The notes below the pieces were generated by a model that saw only the letters and a list, made by a program, of their open reading frames with translations, did not search any database and was not told the DNA's origin. 64,000 bases of DNA, taken from contig JAESUZ010003490.1 of assembly GCA_017311185.1 (NCBI GenBank), positions 558,001 to 622,000 of the forward strand, read 5' to 3'. Below are positions 12,642-24,339 of this stretch, piece by piece. Source of the DNA: Proteles cristata cristata. Taxonomy: Eukaryota; Chordata; Mammalia; Carnivora; Hyaenidae. Position 1 is the first letter of the stretch; each line of letters begins with the position of its first letter. The position numbers were made by a program, and so were the translations under genes.

Positions 12642-12813
12642 GCTTGCGTGGCTCAGTTGGTTATGTGGCTGACTTTGGCTCACGCTGTGATCTCACAGCT
12701 TGTGAGTTCAAGCCCCATGAAGGGCTCTGTGCCAACAGCTTGGGTTTCTCTTTCTCTCCCTTCTCTCACTGCCCCTCCCCCACTCGCTCTCTCAAAATAA
12801 ACAAACTTTAGAA
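12642..12813 (+). mobile_element. CAN-SINE, sense, older and shortened
   Basis: Recognisable A box (TGGCTCAGTTGG) and CT-rich body ending in CTCAAAATAAACAAACTTT. Short target-site duplications AATGAATGGA lie at 12632 and about 12814. Confidence 0.85.
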
Positions 12814-12898
12814 AATGAATGGAACTAACAAAAGAATTTAGTAAGGTGGTCAGTTTATACATATACATTCATATGTATGTATACATATATTACAGATG

Positions 12899-12916
12899 TA
12901 TATATATATATATATG
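12899..12916 (+). repeat. (TA)n microsatellite
   Basis: A short TA run inside a longer AT-rich alternating stretch at 12850-13015. Confidence 0.85.
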
Positions 12917-13056
12917 AAGATCCACAAAATATATGCATATACATATATACAATGGATATATATAAAGTTATGTATAGTTATTTATTATATACTATGTTAT
13001 TATATATATGTGAAGATCAATAGAATTTTTCTATTAATTCAGTCATTAGATTTTTA

Positions 13057-13285
13057 TTTATTTTTTATTTTTTTTAAATGTTTATTTATTTCTAGGAGAC
13101 AGAGAGAGAGACAGCATGAGCAGGGGAGGGTCAGAGAGAGAGGGAGTCACAGACTGAAACAGGCTCCAGGCTCTGAGCTGGCAGTCAGCACAGAGCCCGA
13201 CACGGGGCCTGAACCCACGAACCGTGAGATCATGACCTAAGCGAAAGTTGGACGCTCAACCAACTAAGCCACCCAGGCACCCCTA
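13057..13285 (-). mobile_element. CAN-SINE, antisense
   Basis: Young-subfamily element, with TTTATTTCTAGGAGACAG and GAGCTGGCAGTCAGCACAG. Target-site duplications TCATTAGATTTTTA lie at 13043-13056 and 13286-13299. Confidence 0.93.
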
Positions 13286-13299
13286 TCATTAGATTTTTA

Positions 13300-14000
13300 G
13301 ATACCAGATGTGTGCTCATAAATGGGGACACAGTGGTGAGGGGGATGGACAGGTCTAGTTGTTGAACTTACACTCTGATGAAGGAGACAGATGCTCAACT
13401 AATCACAGATCAACATCAGTGCTAGAAGGCAATTCGTGTTTATTTCCTTACTTCTTATTACTTTCCTCCTGCACCCATGGGATGCAGGTCCCATCACATG
13501 TGGAAATCAAATTTATATGGGAAAAAAGGCAAAGGCTGAGATAGCACATAAAAGAGGCTGGGAGAGAAGAGTCAATAGAAAAAAGATTCGGGCTGATTCC
13601 TGAAAGATGAGAATGAGTGGGAAGTGTGGGGAAGGCAGCTGAGATAAAAAAAAGCTCAGGGGACACTTGGTGTGACCGTAGACACTGAGGGACACAGGCT
13701 GGAGTGCAGTGAGGGGAGAATGGGGAAGATGGAGATGGGGGCACAGGAAGGGCTGGTCACAGGGAGGCACGGGATGCTGTAATCTAGGGGTGAGAACTCT
13801 TAATGTTGTTTTATGCAACGTGAAGTCAGTGGAGGGTTGTCAGGAGAGGAGTGACAGGAGCAGACATCACGTTTTAATATAGTGCTCCCTATCTCTCTCT
13901 AGGGGGAGTGGACTTCTTACCAACTGGTGGGAAGGGCGCTGGGCAGTCAGGGAACAGTGATGGTGGCCTTGGCTGGAGTGGGCAGTACAGATAGAAAGAA
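13300..14000 (+). repeat. Old degenerate dispersed element (L2-class or similar)
   Basis: Resembles the elements at 3000-3900 and 30090-30440, with purine-rich text such as GTCAGTGGAGGGTTGTCAGG. The family is uncertain. Confidence 0.3.
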
Positions 14001-14814
14001 GTGAACAAACCCAAGCTATGTGGAAAATACTAATAGCAAAAACGATTGACTAATTGTATGAGGGGTTTGAAGGAAAAAAAGCAGTATCAGTGTAAGGTTT
14101 TTAAACTTCCAAACAAATCTGATGGACACATGACTGTGGGGAGATGGTGGCGAGGAAAGGCCACGTGAGTGAGTCCTTTGCTCTGGTGGAAATGGCCTAA
14201 GTCAAGCAGGCAGAATTCACCAAGGACTTGGTCTACATTCTCAGAGAAGACAGGTAGGCTTCTGATCCAGACTTGAAACCTGCCCTGTGCGAGAGGATCC
14301 CAGGTGTATAGAAGAAAAGGACAGCCGTGTTTATGCTGATGAGTATCAGAGTGCAATCTGGGGGCCACAGCCCAAGTGAAACCCTAAACTTTTGTCTGAA
14401 ATGCCCTAGTACTGAACTCAGGTCTCCTGTAGTGATTAGTCAGGGCAGCGGAAGGCACTTGGAAATACAATACTTCCAGCTCATCTCTGGAATCCCTTTT
14501 TTGGAAGGAAGGTGGTTGATGACATTATTCTCTGACCCGGATTTAAACACCTGGTTTTCTGAACTGTCAATTTTAATAAAGTTGACATAAAGTGTACATT
14601 TCAAAATTAGGTAAAATTATAAACTCATCTTCACTACCATCAGGTTTGTACGTCTTATTTTTTAACAGGGTATATAGACTAGGGACCTTCAGTCTGTATG
14701 GATCTGTGACCATATGGTTTGACTAGCTGAATCTCCAAGTTGTTTTCCAAAGTATTATCTCTGTGTGCCTTAATTCTCTTATTCTAATTCTCTCTTATAA
14801 AATTAAAATGGTGT

Positions 14815-14948
14815 CACAAAAGACTCTGAATAACCAAAGCAATCTTGAAAAAGAAAAACAAAGCTGGAGGCATCACGATTACAGACTTCAAAGTTATATT
14901 ACAAAGCTGTGGTCATCAAGACATTATGGTACTGGTTCCATAAAATAA
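14815..14948 (+). repeat. L1 ORF2 fragment (sense)
   Basis: The translation is a frame-disrupted piece of the L1 reverse transcriptase C-terminal region (a KAILKKKNKAGG-type segment, then KLYYKA and VWYW). It is short and non-functional. Confidence 0.6.
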
Positions 14949-15030
14949 AAGTGGTGGTATATAGATATAGATATAGATAGATGGATATCACATACATAAA
15001 ATAATTTCTATATACATATCTAGATGTTTA

Positions 15031-15048
15031 TATATATATATATATATA
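15031..15048 (+). repeat. (TA)n microsatellite, with nearby GATA repeats
   Basis: A short TA run; irregular GATA/TAGA units lie just upstream at 14960-14985. Confidence 0.75.
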
Positions 15049-15499
15049 CCAGATACATAAAATGATTTCTCTAATTGTTCATGTGTTCATGAGGATAGCA
15101 TCTCACAACTTTGTACTCTACAATTGCTGTTATGGCCATAAAAACATAAATCTCACACTTATGGAGGAGTCAGATATTGTCTTTAACTTACCCTTTTATC
15201 TATTAATGTACTCACTTGTTTGATAAATATTTACCAATTATCAGTATTTATCAAACAACTGAGTACATGAATACACAAACGATAACAAATTAAAGGCAGT
15301 ATCTAAATCCTTTTCTGGTGTTAATTGTTATATTTTTATGGCTAGAATGCTTCATAAAAAGTCTTTTAGGAGTGAAAACCTTCACGGATATAATTGAATT
15401 GGCCGCTATATTCACTGCTTCGTTTCTATCGATCCTATATTGGTAGTAGATGACGTACGTATGAGAAAGGAGGCTATAGAACCCAATAGGACTAGCCCC

Positions 15500-15930
15500 A
15501 AGCCTCAGCTCTGACTTTGACCTACTGATGTGACCATGGACAAGTTCCTTCATTTCTTTAAACACTAGTTTCTTCATGGGGCGCCTCGGTGGCTTAGTCG
15601 GTTAAGCGTCTGACTTTCGCTTAGGTCATGATCTCGCGGTTCGTGGGTTCGAGCCCCGCGTCGGGCTCTGTGCTGACTGCCAGCTCGGAGCCTGGAGCCT
15701 GTTTCAGTCTGTGACTCCCTCTCTCTCTGGCCCTCCCTGCTCACACTGTCTCTCTCTCCTAGAAATAAATAAAAACATTAAAAAAAATTTAAGCATTAGT
15801 TTCTTCATTTAAAACCTGTAGATTATAATGGAACTGATTTCGGAGTGGTATTGGAAAGATTAAATGAAAATACTCAGCATAGTTTCTGGCTCACAATGAG
15901 TACTTAGCAGGCTTAAGCTATTATTAACTG
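15500..15930 (+). repeat. MIR SINE relic split by a CAN-SINE
   Basis: The MIR left part (GCCTCAGCTCTGACTTTGAC ... GGACAAGTTCCTTCA) ends at 15577 and the right part resumes at about 15809 (ATTGGAAAGATTAAATGAAA ... CTCACAATGAG). The SINE at 15578 sits between. Confidence 0.6.
15578..15790 (+). mobile_element. CAN-SINE, sense, young subfamily
   Basis: Full-length, with A box TGGCTTAGTCGG at 15590-15601 and intact B box GGTTCGAGCC at 15646-15655, ending CCTAGAAATAAATAAAAAC. Target-site duplications of 18 bp lie at 15560-15577 and 15791-15808 with two differences. Confidence 0.95.
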
Positions 15931-16617
15931 ACTTACAGGTTATTATTTTATAAGCGTCTGAGCCCAGTAATAGCGTCATCACCCACTTTTGCTTTTCCAC
16001 TGCCTTAGCAAGGAAAAACTCTTGAGCATTTTAATAGGAACAAACGTTCAACAGTACAAGTCAAATAGAAGTAAACTGATTTGGACAGCCATTGAGATGG
16101 AATAAATTCAACTCAGCTATAGAATTTAGCAATAACTATTGAGAGAATACATTCCATAGGGGTTCACTTTCATGTTACAGAGTGTTTTCATTTGTATTAT
16201 TTGTATAATCCTCTCAGCAAATCTTTGAGATAGGTATTATTTTTATATCACTGTTGAGTAAATAGGTTTAAAAAATTAAGATGATCTCCCCGGTTCTTAA
16301 AGTGACTAGAACCCCAATCTTTTGATTGCAAAGCTAGCTTTTGTGACCGTGACTATACCTTGGGAATCCACAAACCAAATTAGTTCTCTGCTGTGAAAAA
16401 CATCACTGTAGGAAGTGAGAAGTTCTGATCTTTACCCAGATGTTTTATCCATGATGCCATGTAGTTCATTCTCTTCTCAGTTGCTTACTAGTAACTATAA
16501 AAGTATACTTTTAGTACCCCAATTAAAAAAAAACACACATACGACAGCACTGATCAATCACAACAGGTAATCCATCGTTGTTCTCTGTTCAAAGTTAGGC
16601 ATTTGTGAACTTTCATT

Positions 16618-16645
16618 ATTCATTCATTCATTCATTCATTCATTC
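16618..16645 (+). repeat. (ATTC)n microsatellite
   Basis: Six to seven ATTC units. Confidence 0.9.
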
Positions 16646-16728
16646 TACACAGTATTCTAGAACAATGTTTTTCTTTTTTTTCTGGTATTTTAAATGGGAA
16701 CTACAGTATTATTAGAATTATTTCTTTT

Positions 16729-16926
16729 ATTCTTTTTAAAATATTTTATTTTATTTTTGAGAGAGAATGAGAGAGAGAGAGGCAGAGAGAAGGAGATACA
16801 GAATCCTAAGCAGGCTCTAGGCTCTGAGCTGTCAGCACAGAACACGACATGGAGCTTGAACTCATGAGCTATGAGATCATGACCTGAGGCGAAGTCAGAC
16901 ACTTAACTGAGCCACCCAAGTGCCCC
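16729..16926 (-). mobile_element. CAN-SINE, antisense
   Basis: GA-rich body and tRNA-like head. Target-site duplications TAGAATTATTTCTTT lie at 16713 and 16927. Confidence 0.92.
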
Positions 16927-17251
16927 TAGAATTATTTCTTTAATTTGTTTCCATTACATAAATTTCAAATATACAGAAAAGTACAGAGAATAATATAACA
17001 TTCACGAACCCACTACTCACCATATATCGTGCCTTATATGCATCATCATTTTTTTAAAGAAATAAAATGGAACAGGTACTCTTGATGTTAACATGAATCC
17101 TTCCCAGTCACATTTTGATGTTTTCAGACTAAACACTGTACCAAATGCTATAAATATAAAATATATTATTCTGTACACCCTTCTGCAATGTGCCTTCTTC
17201 ATTCAAGAGTGTTTTCAAGATTTATCTACCATAGACATATAGATTATTTTT

Positions 17252-17470
17252 AATGTTTATTTACTGAGAGAGAGAGAGAGAGAAAGAGAAAGAGAGAGAA
17301 CACATTCAGGAGATAGGCAGACAGAGAGAGGGAGAGTGAGAATTCCAAGCAGGCTCCATGCTGTCAGTACAGAGCCTGATGTGGGGCTTGATCCCATGAA
17401 CCATGAGATCTTGACCTGAGCCGAAATCAAGAGTTGGACCCCTAACCTACTGAACCACCCAGGTGCCCTT
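17252..17470 (-). mobile_element. CAN-SINE, antisense
   Basis: (GA)n body and head ending CCACCCAGGTGCCC. Imperfect target-site duplications (TAGATTATTTTT / TAGATTCTTTTT) flank it. It is inserted in old L1 sequence. Confidence 0.88.
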
Positions 17471-17775
17471 AAGTAGATTCTTTTTTTATTTCAAAAGCTG
17501 TATAATGGCTAAGCCACAATTTATTTATTCTGTGTTTGGAGAATATTTTGTGTTGTTTCCAAGTTTTTGCTACTAGAAAACTGTGCATCTTTACACAATT
17601 ATTAGTGGTTCTCTCAGGCATACTCATCAAAATGGAACTGTTGAGCCAGGTAGTATGGGGATAGTCAATTTTAATAGGTCTTTCTAAGTTGTTTTTCAAA
17701 CTATCATTTACATTTTAACTAGAACATTTTATGACAGAGTTTTCATTTCCTTGTATATTTACCAGCTTCTAATTT

Positions 17776-17966
17776 AAAAAAATTTTTAATGTTTATTTGT
17801 GTGAGAGAGAAAGTGCATGACTAGGGGAGGGGCAGAGAGAGATGGGATCTAAGCAGGCTTTGTGCTGACAGCAGCTTGCCCTATGTGTGGCTTGAACTCA
17901 CAAACTGTGAGATCATGACCTGAACCGAAGTCAGTAACTCAATCGACTGAGGCACCCAAATACCCT
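17776..17966 (-). mobile_element. CAN-SINE, antisense
   Basis: Older diverged copy with target-site duplications ACCAGCTTCTAATTT and ATCAACTTCTAATTT at 17761 and 17967, inserted in L1. Confidence 0.88.
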
Positions 17967-18499
17967 ATCAACTTCTAATTTTTAAGTTGACCATTTAATA
18001 GCTATGAAATGGTGTGATTTATTTTGCATCTCCCCAATTGCTAAGGAAGTTAACTTTCCATGTGTTTATATGCCATTTGGATTTTTTTTTCTCTGTTCAT
18101 ATTTTCAACTGCATTATTTGGGGTTTGCTTATTAATTTATAGGAGTTCTATGTCTATCATCAGTATTGATCTTTTGTTTTCAATGTAACAAATGTCTTCT
18201 ACCAATCTATGTGTTGAGTTTTGATTTATCTATAGTGTGTAATTGAACAGGGGTTTTTGCTTTCTAATTGAAACCAGTTAATCTTTTATTTTATAGTTTC
18301 TGCTGTTTTATGTCTTTAAGAAATCTTTTCTTAACTTTTGAGTCCTAAATGTTTACTTTTATATTGTCTTCTAAAAATTTTAACATTTTGCCTTATGTAA
18401 TTAAGTCTTTAGACATCTGGAGTTTACATTTTTATGTGACATGATAATGGAATTTCATTTTTGTATAAGGATAGTCCATTGTTTCAATACCATTTTTTT

Positions 18500-18660
18500 C
18501 TTTACCACTTTTCTCTTTTATAGCATAGTTGACCCACAATGTTACATTAGTTTCAAGGGTGCAACATAGTGATTTGACAAGTCTATATAATATGCTGTGC
18601 TCACAAGTGTAGCTCCCATCTGTCACCATACAATTCTTCTAATACTATTTTTAAATTATC
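18500..18660 (-). repeat. Antisense L1 terminal fragment
   Basis: GTTACATTAGTTTCAAGGGT followed by GTGCTCACAAGTGTAGCTCC is a familiar reverse L1 end pattern, distinct from the surrounding L1 text. Confidence 0.5.
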
Positions 18661-19755
18661 CATTCTCTCTCGCATGGTAAGGTTCAGTATACACATGGAT
18701 TTGTTTCTAGATGGAAAGCTGTTTACTTATTTTTCCTAGACTTGAGTCAGTATAATAGTATTTCCTTTATTATTCATCCTAATATCTGATAAGGCAAGTT
18801 TCCTGCCCCCATACTTTAAGAAGGTGCTTTCCTACTTTTTCAAACTGCTTGATACCTTTCCTGTGAAGTTTAGAATCAGTGTGTTAAGTTCTTTGAACAC
18901 TCTTAATGGATTTTTGCTTAAATTTCATTAGATTTATAGTTTGAATTGATAGAAATGGTCTTCTGTAAAATATTAAATATTCTAATCTATGAATAAGATG
19001 TCACACAGGAATTAGTGCAGAAAACAAGGCTTCTCCAGGTGTTTTATGCAGAAAGGAATTTGATGTAGGGGATTCATTGCTGGCTGGGCTCCTAGAATAA
19101 GTATGTATTTGTTTTATTTGTTTAGTTTTCAAATATATGGGGACAGGGATTGGCTATTTTTTATTTTTCTTTAGTTTTTGCATTGTCATCAGAGAACGGT
19201 ATATAGTCTTCAGTGATTTTTGAAAATAGCCTCCGTGACTTACAGGATTATAGATTTTAATGAATGTTTAATGAGAGTTTTAAAATTATATAGGTGTTCT
19301 GGTTATTGAGTATGGAGTTCTATAAATGTCCTTTAGCTCAAGCATATTAATTATGTGCCAGTCTTCCATCTCTTTGCCAATTTTTTGTCTGCTTGATCAA
19401 TCGATATTCTAGAAAAGAGCCTTAAAATGTTTCACTGTGATTGTGATTTTGCAGATTTCTTTCTCTAATTACCTTTTTGCTTTACATATTTGAGATTATG
19501 TTGTGAAATAAATATAAATTTAAGCATTCAGAATTCCTGAAGAGTTCTGTCCTTTATCATTATCCCATGAATTCTATTTTTTCCTTGCCTTAAAATCTAT
19601 TTTGTCTGATATTTTTAGAGCCACACAAATTCCCTTTTGTTTAGGGTTTACTTGTGTATGTTTTCCATACCTTTACCTCTACATTTTCTGTGTCATTATA
19701 TTTTAGTTATTTCTCCTGTAAACGCATATAGCTGGGTTTTCTCAACATTTCTATT

Positions 19756-20690
19756 TTGATTAATTTTAAATGTGCAGAAAAGTTAAAGGAATAGAACATA
19801 AAAATAGGCTTACCTTTCCCCTAAATTCATCAGTTGTTTATATTTTGTTGCTTTTGCCTCTGTTTCTACAATTACCCAATTTATCACATCGCAAATATTA
19901 CACAATTATTTTTATTAACCCTTTGAATGTAAATTGTAGGTACTGTGATACTTTACTCTAAAATTATTTATGCTAAATTGCGTGTATTTCATTATATAAA
20001 TATATACACAATATTACATACACATAGGTACACACACTCATAGACGCACATTTTAATCATTTAACATTTTATTGCTGAGTAGTTCATTGAAGGGTATATC
20101 AAAACGTGTTTTATCAATTCACTCGTTGAAGGACATTTGGGTTTTTTTTTCTTCAGCTTTGGCCTATTACAAATTAAGCTGCTGTGAACATTTGTGTACA
20201 AATCTATATACAGACAGTGCTACTTTTTCTCTTGGGAAAGTGGAATCTAGGAAGTGGAATGGCTGGATTGTATGGTAGGTGTATGTTTAACTTTTAAAGA
20301 AATTGTCAGTTTTCCAAAGTGCTTCTATCATTTCCATTCCGACAACAGTGTATGAAGGTTCTATTTCTTCCACATCCTTGCCAACACATGCTTTGATCAA
20401 TCTTTTTAGTTTTAGTCATTCTGATAGGTGCATAGTGGTACCTCAGTGTGATTTTATTTTAATTTAAAGTTTTTGTTTATTTAGGTAATCTCTGCACCCA
20501 ATGTGGGGCTCTTCCACTGAGCCAGCCAGGTGTCCCCCTTGTTGTGATTTTAAATTAAATTATCCTACTGACAAATGATGATGAATATCTTTTCATGTCC
20601 CTATTTTCCGCTGGTGTGTCTTCTTTGGTGAACTGTTGGTTTAAATCTTTTGCCTACTTTGTTGGTTTGTTTGTGTTTTGAGAATTCTTT
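19756..20690 (-). repeat. Second antisense L1 LINE, old
   Basis: It starts with an L1M-like 3' UTR pattern (GTGCAGAAAAGTTAAAGGAA) and continues as reverse ORF2 (GGATTGTATGGTAGG, TTCTGATAGGTGCATAGTGG). A SINE fragment at 20461-20540 interrupts it. Confidence 0.6.
20461..20540 (-). mobile_element. CAN-SINE fragment, antisense
   Basis: Only the tRNA-like head remains (CCCAATGTGGGGCTC ... GAGCCAGCCAGGTGTCCCC). TGTGATTTTA-like text on both sides suggests a target-site duplication. Confidence 0.7.
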
Positions 20691-21396
20691 CCATTAAATT
20701 TTAACATGCACAGGAGGTTAAACCTAATCAAGATCTCTTGTTTACCTCTTCTAAATAAAACCCTGACCTTGCCCTCCCTGTTTTAGGTTTTTGGTCTTTG
20801 GAATTTGAATTCCACTTTGTTTTATTTGTCCATTTGTCCATTTCCTCCCCTCCTGTCCACCCCATCTCTCACATGGGGAGTTGTTTGTTCAGATCTTTTA
20901 ACTCATTTATTGTATATGTATCTTCTGTGGGTGTTGTTTTCTCCTGGGTAATTACATGTGTCGTACTTGTGAAAGTATCCCTGGGTCTGATTCTGGTGAG
21001 ATCCCAGGGGTTTCAATGGTCTTGAATCAGATCTGGTGTTAATTTCTCTCTTTGTGGCTCCCATACAGGGCAGATAAGATAAATTTAGGTCACATCTCTG
21101 GTGTACACTGGGAGTGTGGTTTATCCCAGCTGTCTTTTTATTTCTTTCTATGTAAGGCTTCAGGAAAAGCATGAGCTTCTTTGAGGGCTCCTTGGTCTAC
21201 AGGCTGGGGATTTTTCTGATTTCCTTAGAATGGAAGGGGCAGATCTGGAGGAATCTAGCTTCATGAGGGTGTCCTCTGTCCAAACTCCCACCACCTATGG
21301 GCCAGTAACATGTCATCACTCCCTGTGTGAGTATTAGAATCCCAGCCCCAGCCCCTGGAGTGTCTGTCTGTTTGGATTTTAAGAAGCTTCAAATAC
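20691..21396. other. Intergenic, nothing recognised
   Basis: No gene or clear repeat. The overlapping frames on both strands at 20798-21172 show no recognisable protein. Confidence 0.45.
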
Positions 21397-21614
21397 GGGT
21401 GCCTGGGTGGCTCAGTCAGTTGTGTGTCTGACTTCGGCTCAGGTCCTGATCTCACAGTTTGTGGGTTTGAGCCTCACGTCGGGCTCTGTGCCGACAGCTC
21501 AGAGCCTGGAGCCTGCTTTAGATTCTGTGTCTCCCTCTTTCTCTGACCCTCCCCTGCTCATGGTCTGTCTCTCTGTCTCTCAAAAATAAAGAAATATTTT
21601 AAAAAATGTTTTAA
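21397..21614 (+). mobile_element. CAN-SINE, sense
   Basis: Full-length, with A box TGGCTCAGTCAG, CT-rich body and an A-rich tail. Target-site duplications AGCTTCAAA lie on each side. Confidence 0.92.
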
Positions 21615-21657
21615 AAGCTTCAAAAATATATCATTCCTCTCTTCCCCACCCCTGCTC

Positions 21658-21898
21658 TTTTTTTTTTTTTTACAAGTTTTTAAAAATGTTTTTATTTATT
21701 TCTGAGAGCGAGATAGACAGCGTGAGCAGGGGGGCAGAGAGAGAGGGAGATACAGAATCTGAAGCAGGCTCCAGGCTCTGAGCTAGCTGTCAGCACAGAG
21801 CCCGATGTGGGGCTCGAACTCAAAAGTCATGAGATCATGACTTGAGCCAAAGCTGAGGCTTAACAGACTGAACCACTGACTGAGCCACCTGGGCAGCC
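21658..21898 (-). mobile_element. CAN-SINE, antisense
   Basis: Starts with poly(T). Target-site duplications (CTTCCCCACCCCTG / CTCCCCACCCGTG) lie at 21641 and 21899. It lies tail-to-tail with the sense SINE 43 bp away. Confidence 0.92.
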
Positions 21899-22142
21899 CT
21901 CCCCACCCGTGTTTCTAAATCCATTTAGATAAGCTGCTGAAGTCTGGCAATGGAAATTAGCATTTCATCTGTATTACAACGAAGGAGTTTATAGAAAAGA
22001 GGCAACAAAAGAATTACAACACTGTGCCTGAAACCAAACTTGCCCACCAGGCACAGACAGCAGAAAAAAGTCTCTATTCCAGTACCACAGCCTACATTCT
22101 GGAGTTTACTATATAACCTATGGCAGATGAGAATGCGTATTT

Positions 22143-22145
<3 letters not shown>

Positions 22146-22195
<50 letters not shown>

Positions 22196-22232
22196 TTTCT
22201 TTCTTTCTTTCTTTCTTCTTTTCTTTCTTTTT

Positions 22233-22281
<49 letters not shown>

Positions 22282-22285
22282 TTTC

Positions 22286-22353
<68 letters not shown>

Positions 22354-22381
22354 TCCTTCCTTCCTTCCTTCCTTCCTTCCT

Positions 22382-22417
<36 letters not shown>

Positions 22418-22433
22418 TTCTTTCTTTCTTTTT
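22146..22433 (+). repeat. (TTTC)n / (GAAA)n array flanked by target-site duplications
   Basis: About 290 bp of TTTC units with some TTC slips and a short (TTCC)n block near 22354-22382. The sequence GAGAATGCGTATTTTCT at 22129-22145 reappears with one change at 22434-22450, the signature of target-primed retrotransposition. The Lys/Glu/Arg-rich and Phe/Leu/Ser-rich frames over it are artefacts. Confidence 0.95.
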
Positions 22434-23357
22434 GAGAATGTGTATTTTCTACAAGTAGCAAGGTGCCAGAAAGGAGGAGCCAGACTGGGTTGATCTAGGC
22501 ATGCCCAATTCTCAAATTCATCATCCTTCTGGTCTTGAGAAGATTTAAATCACCCTTCTTCTCCTGAGAAGGAGAGTGTGAATGAGTAAGGCCAGAAGGA
22601 TTACTCTCTAAAGGAAGGAAGTTCCTCCACAGAGAACTCCTCCCATGAACTAGAGTAGTAAGGGGGAGGGGAGTAGTCAATCCTTTCTAAAGATATCTGG
22701 TGTGCTTGTGTCTCTGGCTTTCATTCTCTCTTCCCTTTCTGAAATCTGGTGCATACTCTTTCTTTATTTTCAGCTAAACTCTACATTTAAGACTATTTTG
22801 GTGTATTTTGCTCAGAATTCCCAAGTCTGAGGCCAGGAGTTTCAGCTGTCTCATTGTTGGAAATTCCTCTAGAGAGTGTTTTCACAAAGGAAACAGGATG
22901 GCCTATTAAAATAGGTAAGCCCTAAAGGAGAACAGGCTGTTCTAGACCTCTCTCCAAGCCTTTTCTAGGTTTCTCTGAGGTTGCACAAAATAAAAGCTGT
23001 TTGCTAATATGATTCTTTCCTTCATGAACTGTAATAAAGTAAACATGTATAAATCTCAACATACCCAAATGTAGGTGTTATTTACCTTCCGAGTTTAGTA
23101 GATAAACATACTTTTAAATATATGCAGTACATGCAATTTGAATTTTGGGCCTTTTATCTCCAATGTTGCACAATACCATTTACACTCTCATCTTGTTTTC
23201 GTCAATCTGTTGTTATATATCGATGAAGCTGCAGCTTCATCAAAGCACACCTAATAGGATTCCTTGAAGATGTTTGAAAATACTTTGTAGCTAATGGGTT
23301 TTGATGAAATTGCTTTCCTCAAGCAGTTGAATTTTAGTTTAAACATAATACAGTTTT

Positions 23358-23560
23358 GGGGCGCCTGGGTGACTCAGTTGGTTAAACCTCTGACTTTGGC
23401 TCAGGTCAAGATCTCGCAGTTCCTGAGTTCAAGCCGCATATTGAGCTCTGTGCTGACTGCTCAGAACCTGGAGCCTGCTTCAGATTCTGTCTCCCTCTCT
23501 CTCTCTGCCACTTCCCCACTCATGCTCTCTCAAAAATAAATAAACATTAAAAAAAATATA
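23358..23560 (+). mobile_element. CAN-SINE, sense
   Basis: GGGGCGCCTGGGTGACTCAG head, CT-rich body and CAAAAATAAATAAACATT tail. Confidence 0.92.
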
Positions 23561-23767
23561 AATATATAATAGTTTGTATAAAGAAGAGAGAACTTTAAAG
23601 GCATTACAAAAATAGTAGGAAAATGTCTTTAATTTCTTGTGCATTTTGTCTAGAACCATCCTCATAGAACAAAACAGAACCAGCACATAATTGAACAAAA
23701 CAGTAACTTATCTGCGCTGCCAGATCTGACCTTATTTCTCCTGCTGGAAATCTGCATGAACATAGAG

Positions 23768-24158
23768 TGTTATTCCGAGAGACACAGAGACCAACCGAGA
23801 GCACTGAAGCCGGATTAAGGGAGTCTTTATTACCGGCTGTGACCGCACAGAGTTAACACAGAACTCTAAATGTGTGGCTTAGCGTCCAAGGACTCAGGGC
23901 TTTATATAATGAGCAAGCAGGCAAGTGGGCAGTACAGAAGTGAGCAGTTATTGTAAAAATGCTACAAAGCGATAAAGAGAGCTGCCCTTATCCTGGTATG
24001 TAGGACAACATTTATTCTGAAGGCAAGGTTTAGGGTCATAGGGGAGTCTCAAAGGAATAGTTATTACCTCCAGGACAGAGTATGCCAGCTGTGTCCTAAA
24101 TAACCATTAACAGGGACCATTAACCCTTATCGTTTTACTTATTTTTTTCCCCCTTGCA
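23768..24158 (-). mobile_element. Probable solo LTR of an endogenous retrovirus (antisense)
   Basis: Read on the minus strand, about 390 bp begins TGCAAGGGGG, has a TATA box (ATTATATAAA, 23910-23901), an AATAAA (23831-23826) 70-80 nt further on, then a C/T-rich U5-like end, and finishes in CA. This spacing matches U3-R-U5 order. No gag, pol or env remains beside it. I could not find a clean target-site duplication, so the ends are tentative and the family is not named. Confidence 0.5.
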
Positions 24159-24339
24159 CCTGAGGATAGTTATGTAGCCCTCCGAGTGTAGACCCAAAAG
24201 GTAAACTCTGGGTCAAGATGGAAGGACTGAGGCTAAATTCACGTGCAACAGAGTTTGCCATCAATTTCAAGGCTTTACATTGAGAAGGAAAAACCTTTCA
24301 ATATAATAATGTAAAATACGTGGAAATTTTTATTGAACA

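Larger units (their letters stand above)
16942..19755 (-). repeat. Antisense L1 LINE, old, interrupted by later insertions
   Basis: The text reads as reverse L1 ORF2, for example TTTGTCTGATATTTTTAGAG near 19600, and begins with a 3'-UTR-like stretch at about 16950. Two SINEs (17252, 17776) and another L1 piece (about 18500-18660) are inserted. No frame survives. Confidence 0.6.

Noticed and set aside
15578..15660. tRNA-like sequence with A and B boxes, also in about 20 other places
   Set aside because: These are heads of tRNA-Lys-derived SINEs with SINE bodies and tails, not tRNA genes.
21925..22461. 178-codon minus-strand frame rich in Lys, Glu and Arg, and matching Phe/Leu/Ser frames on the plus strand
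   Set aside because: These are translations of the TTTC/GAAA array and carry no protein information.
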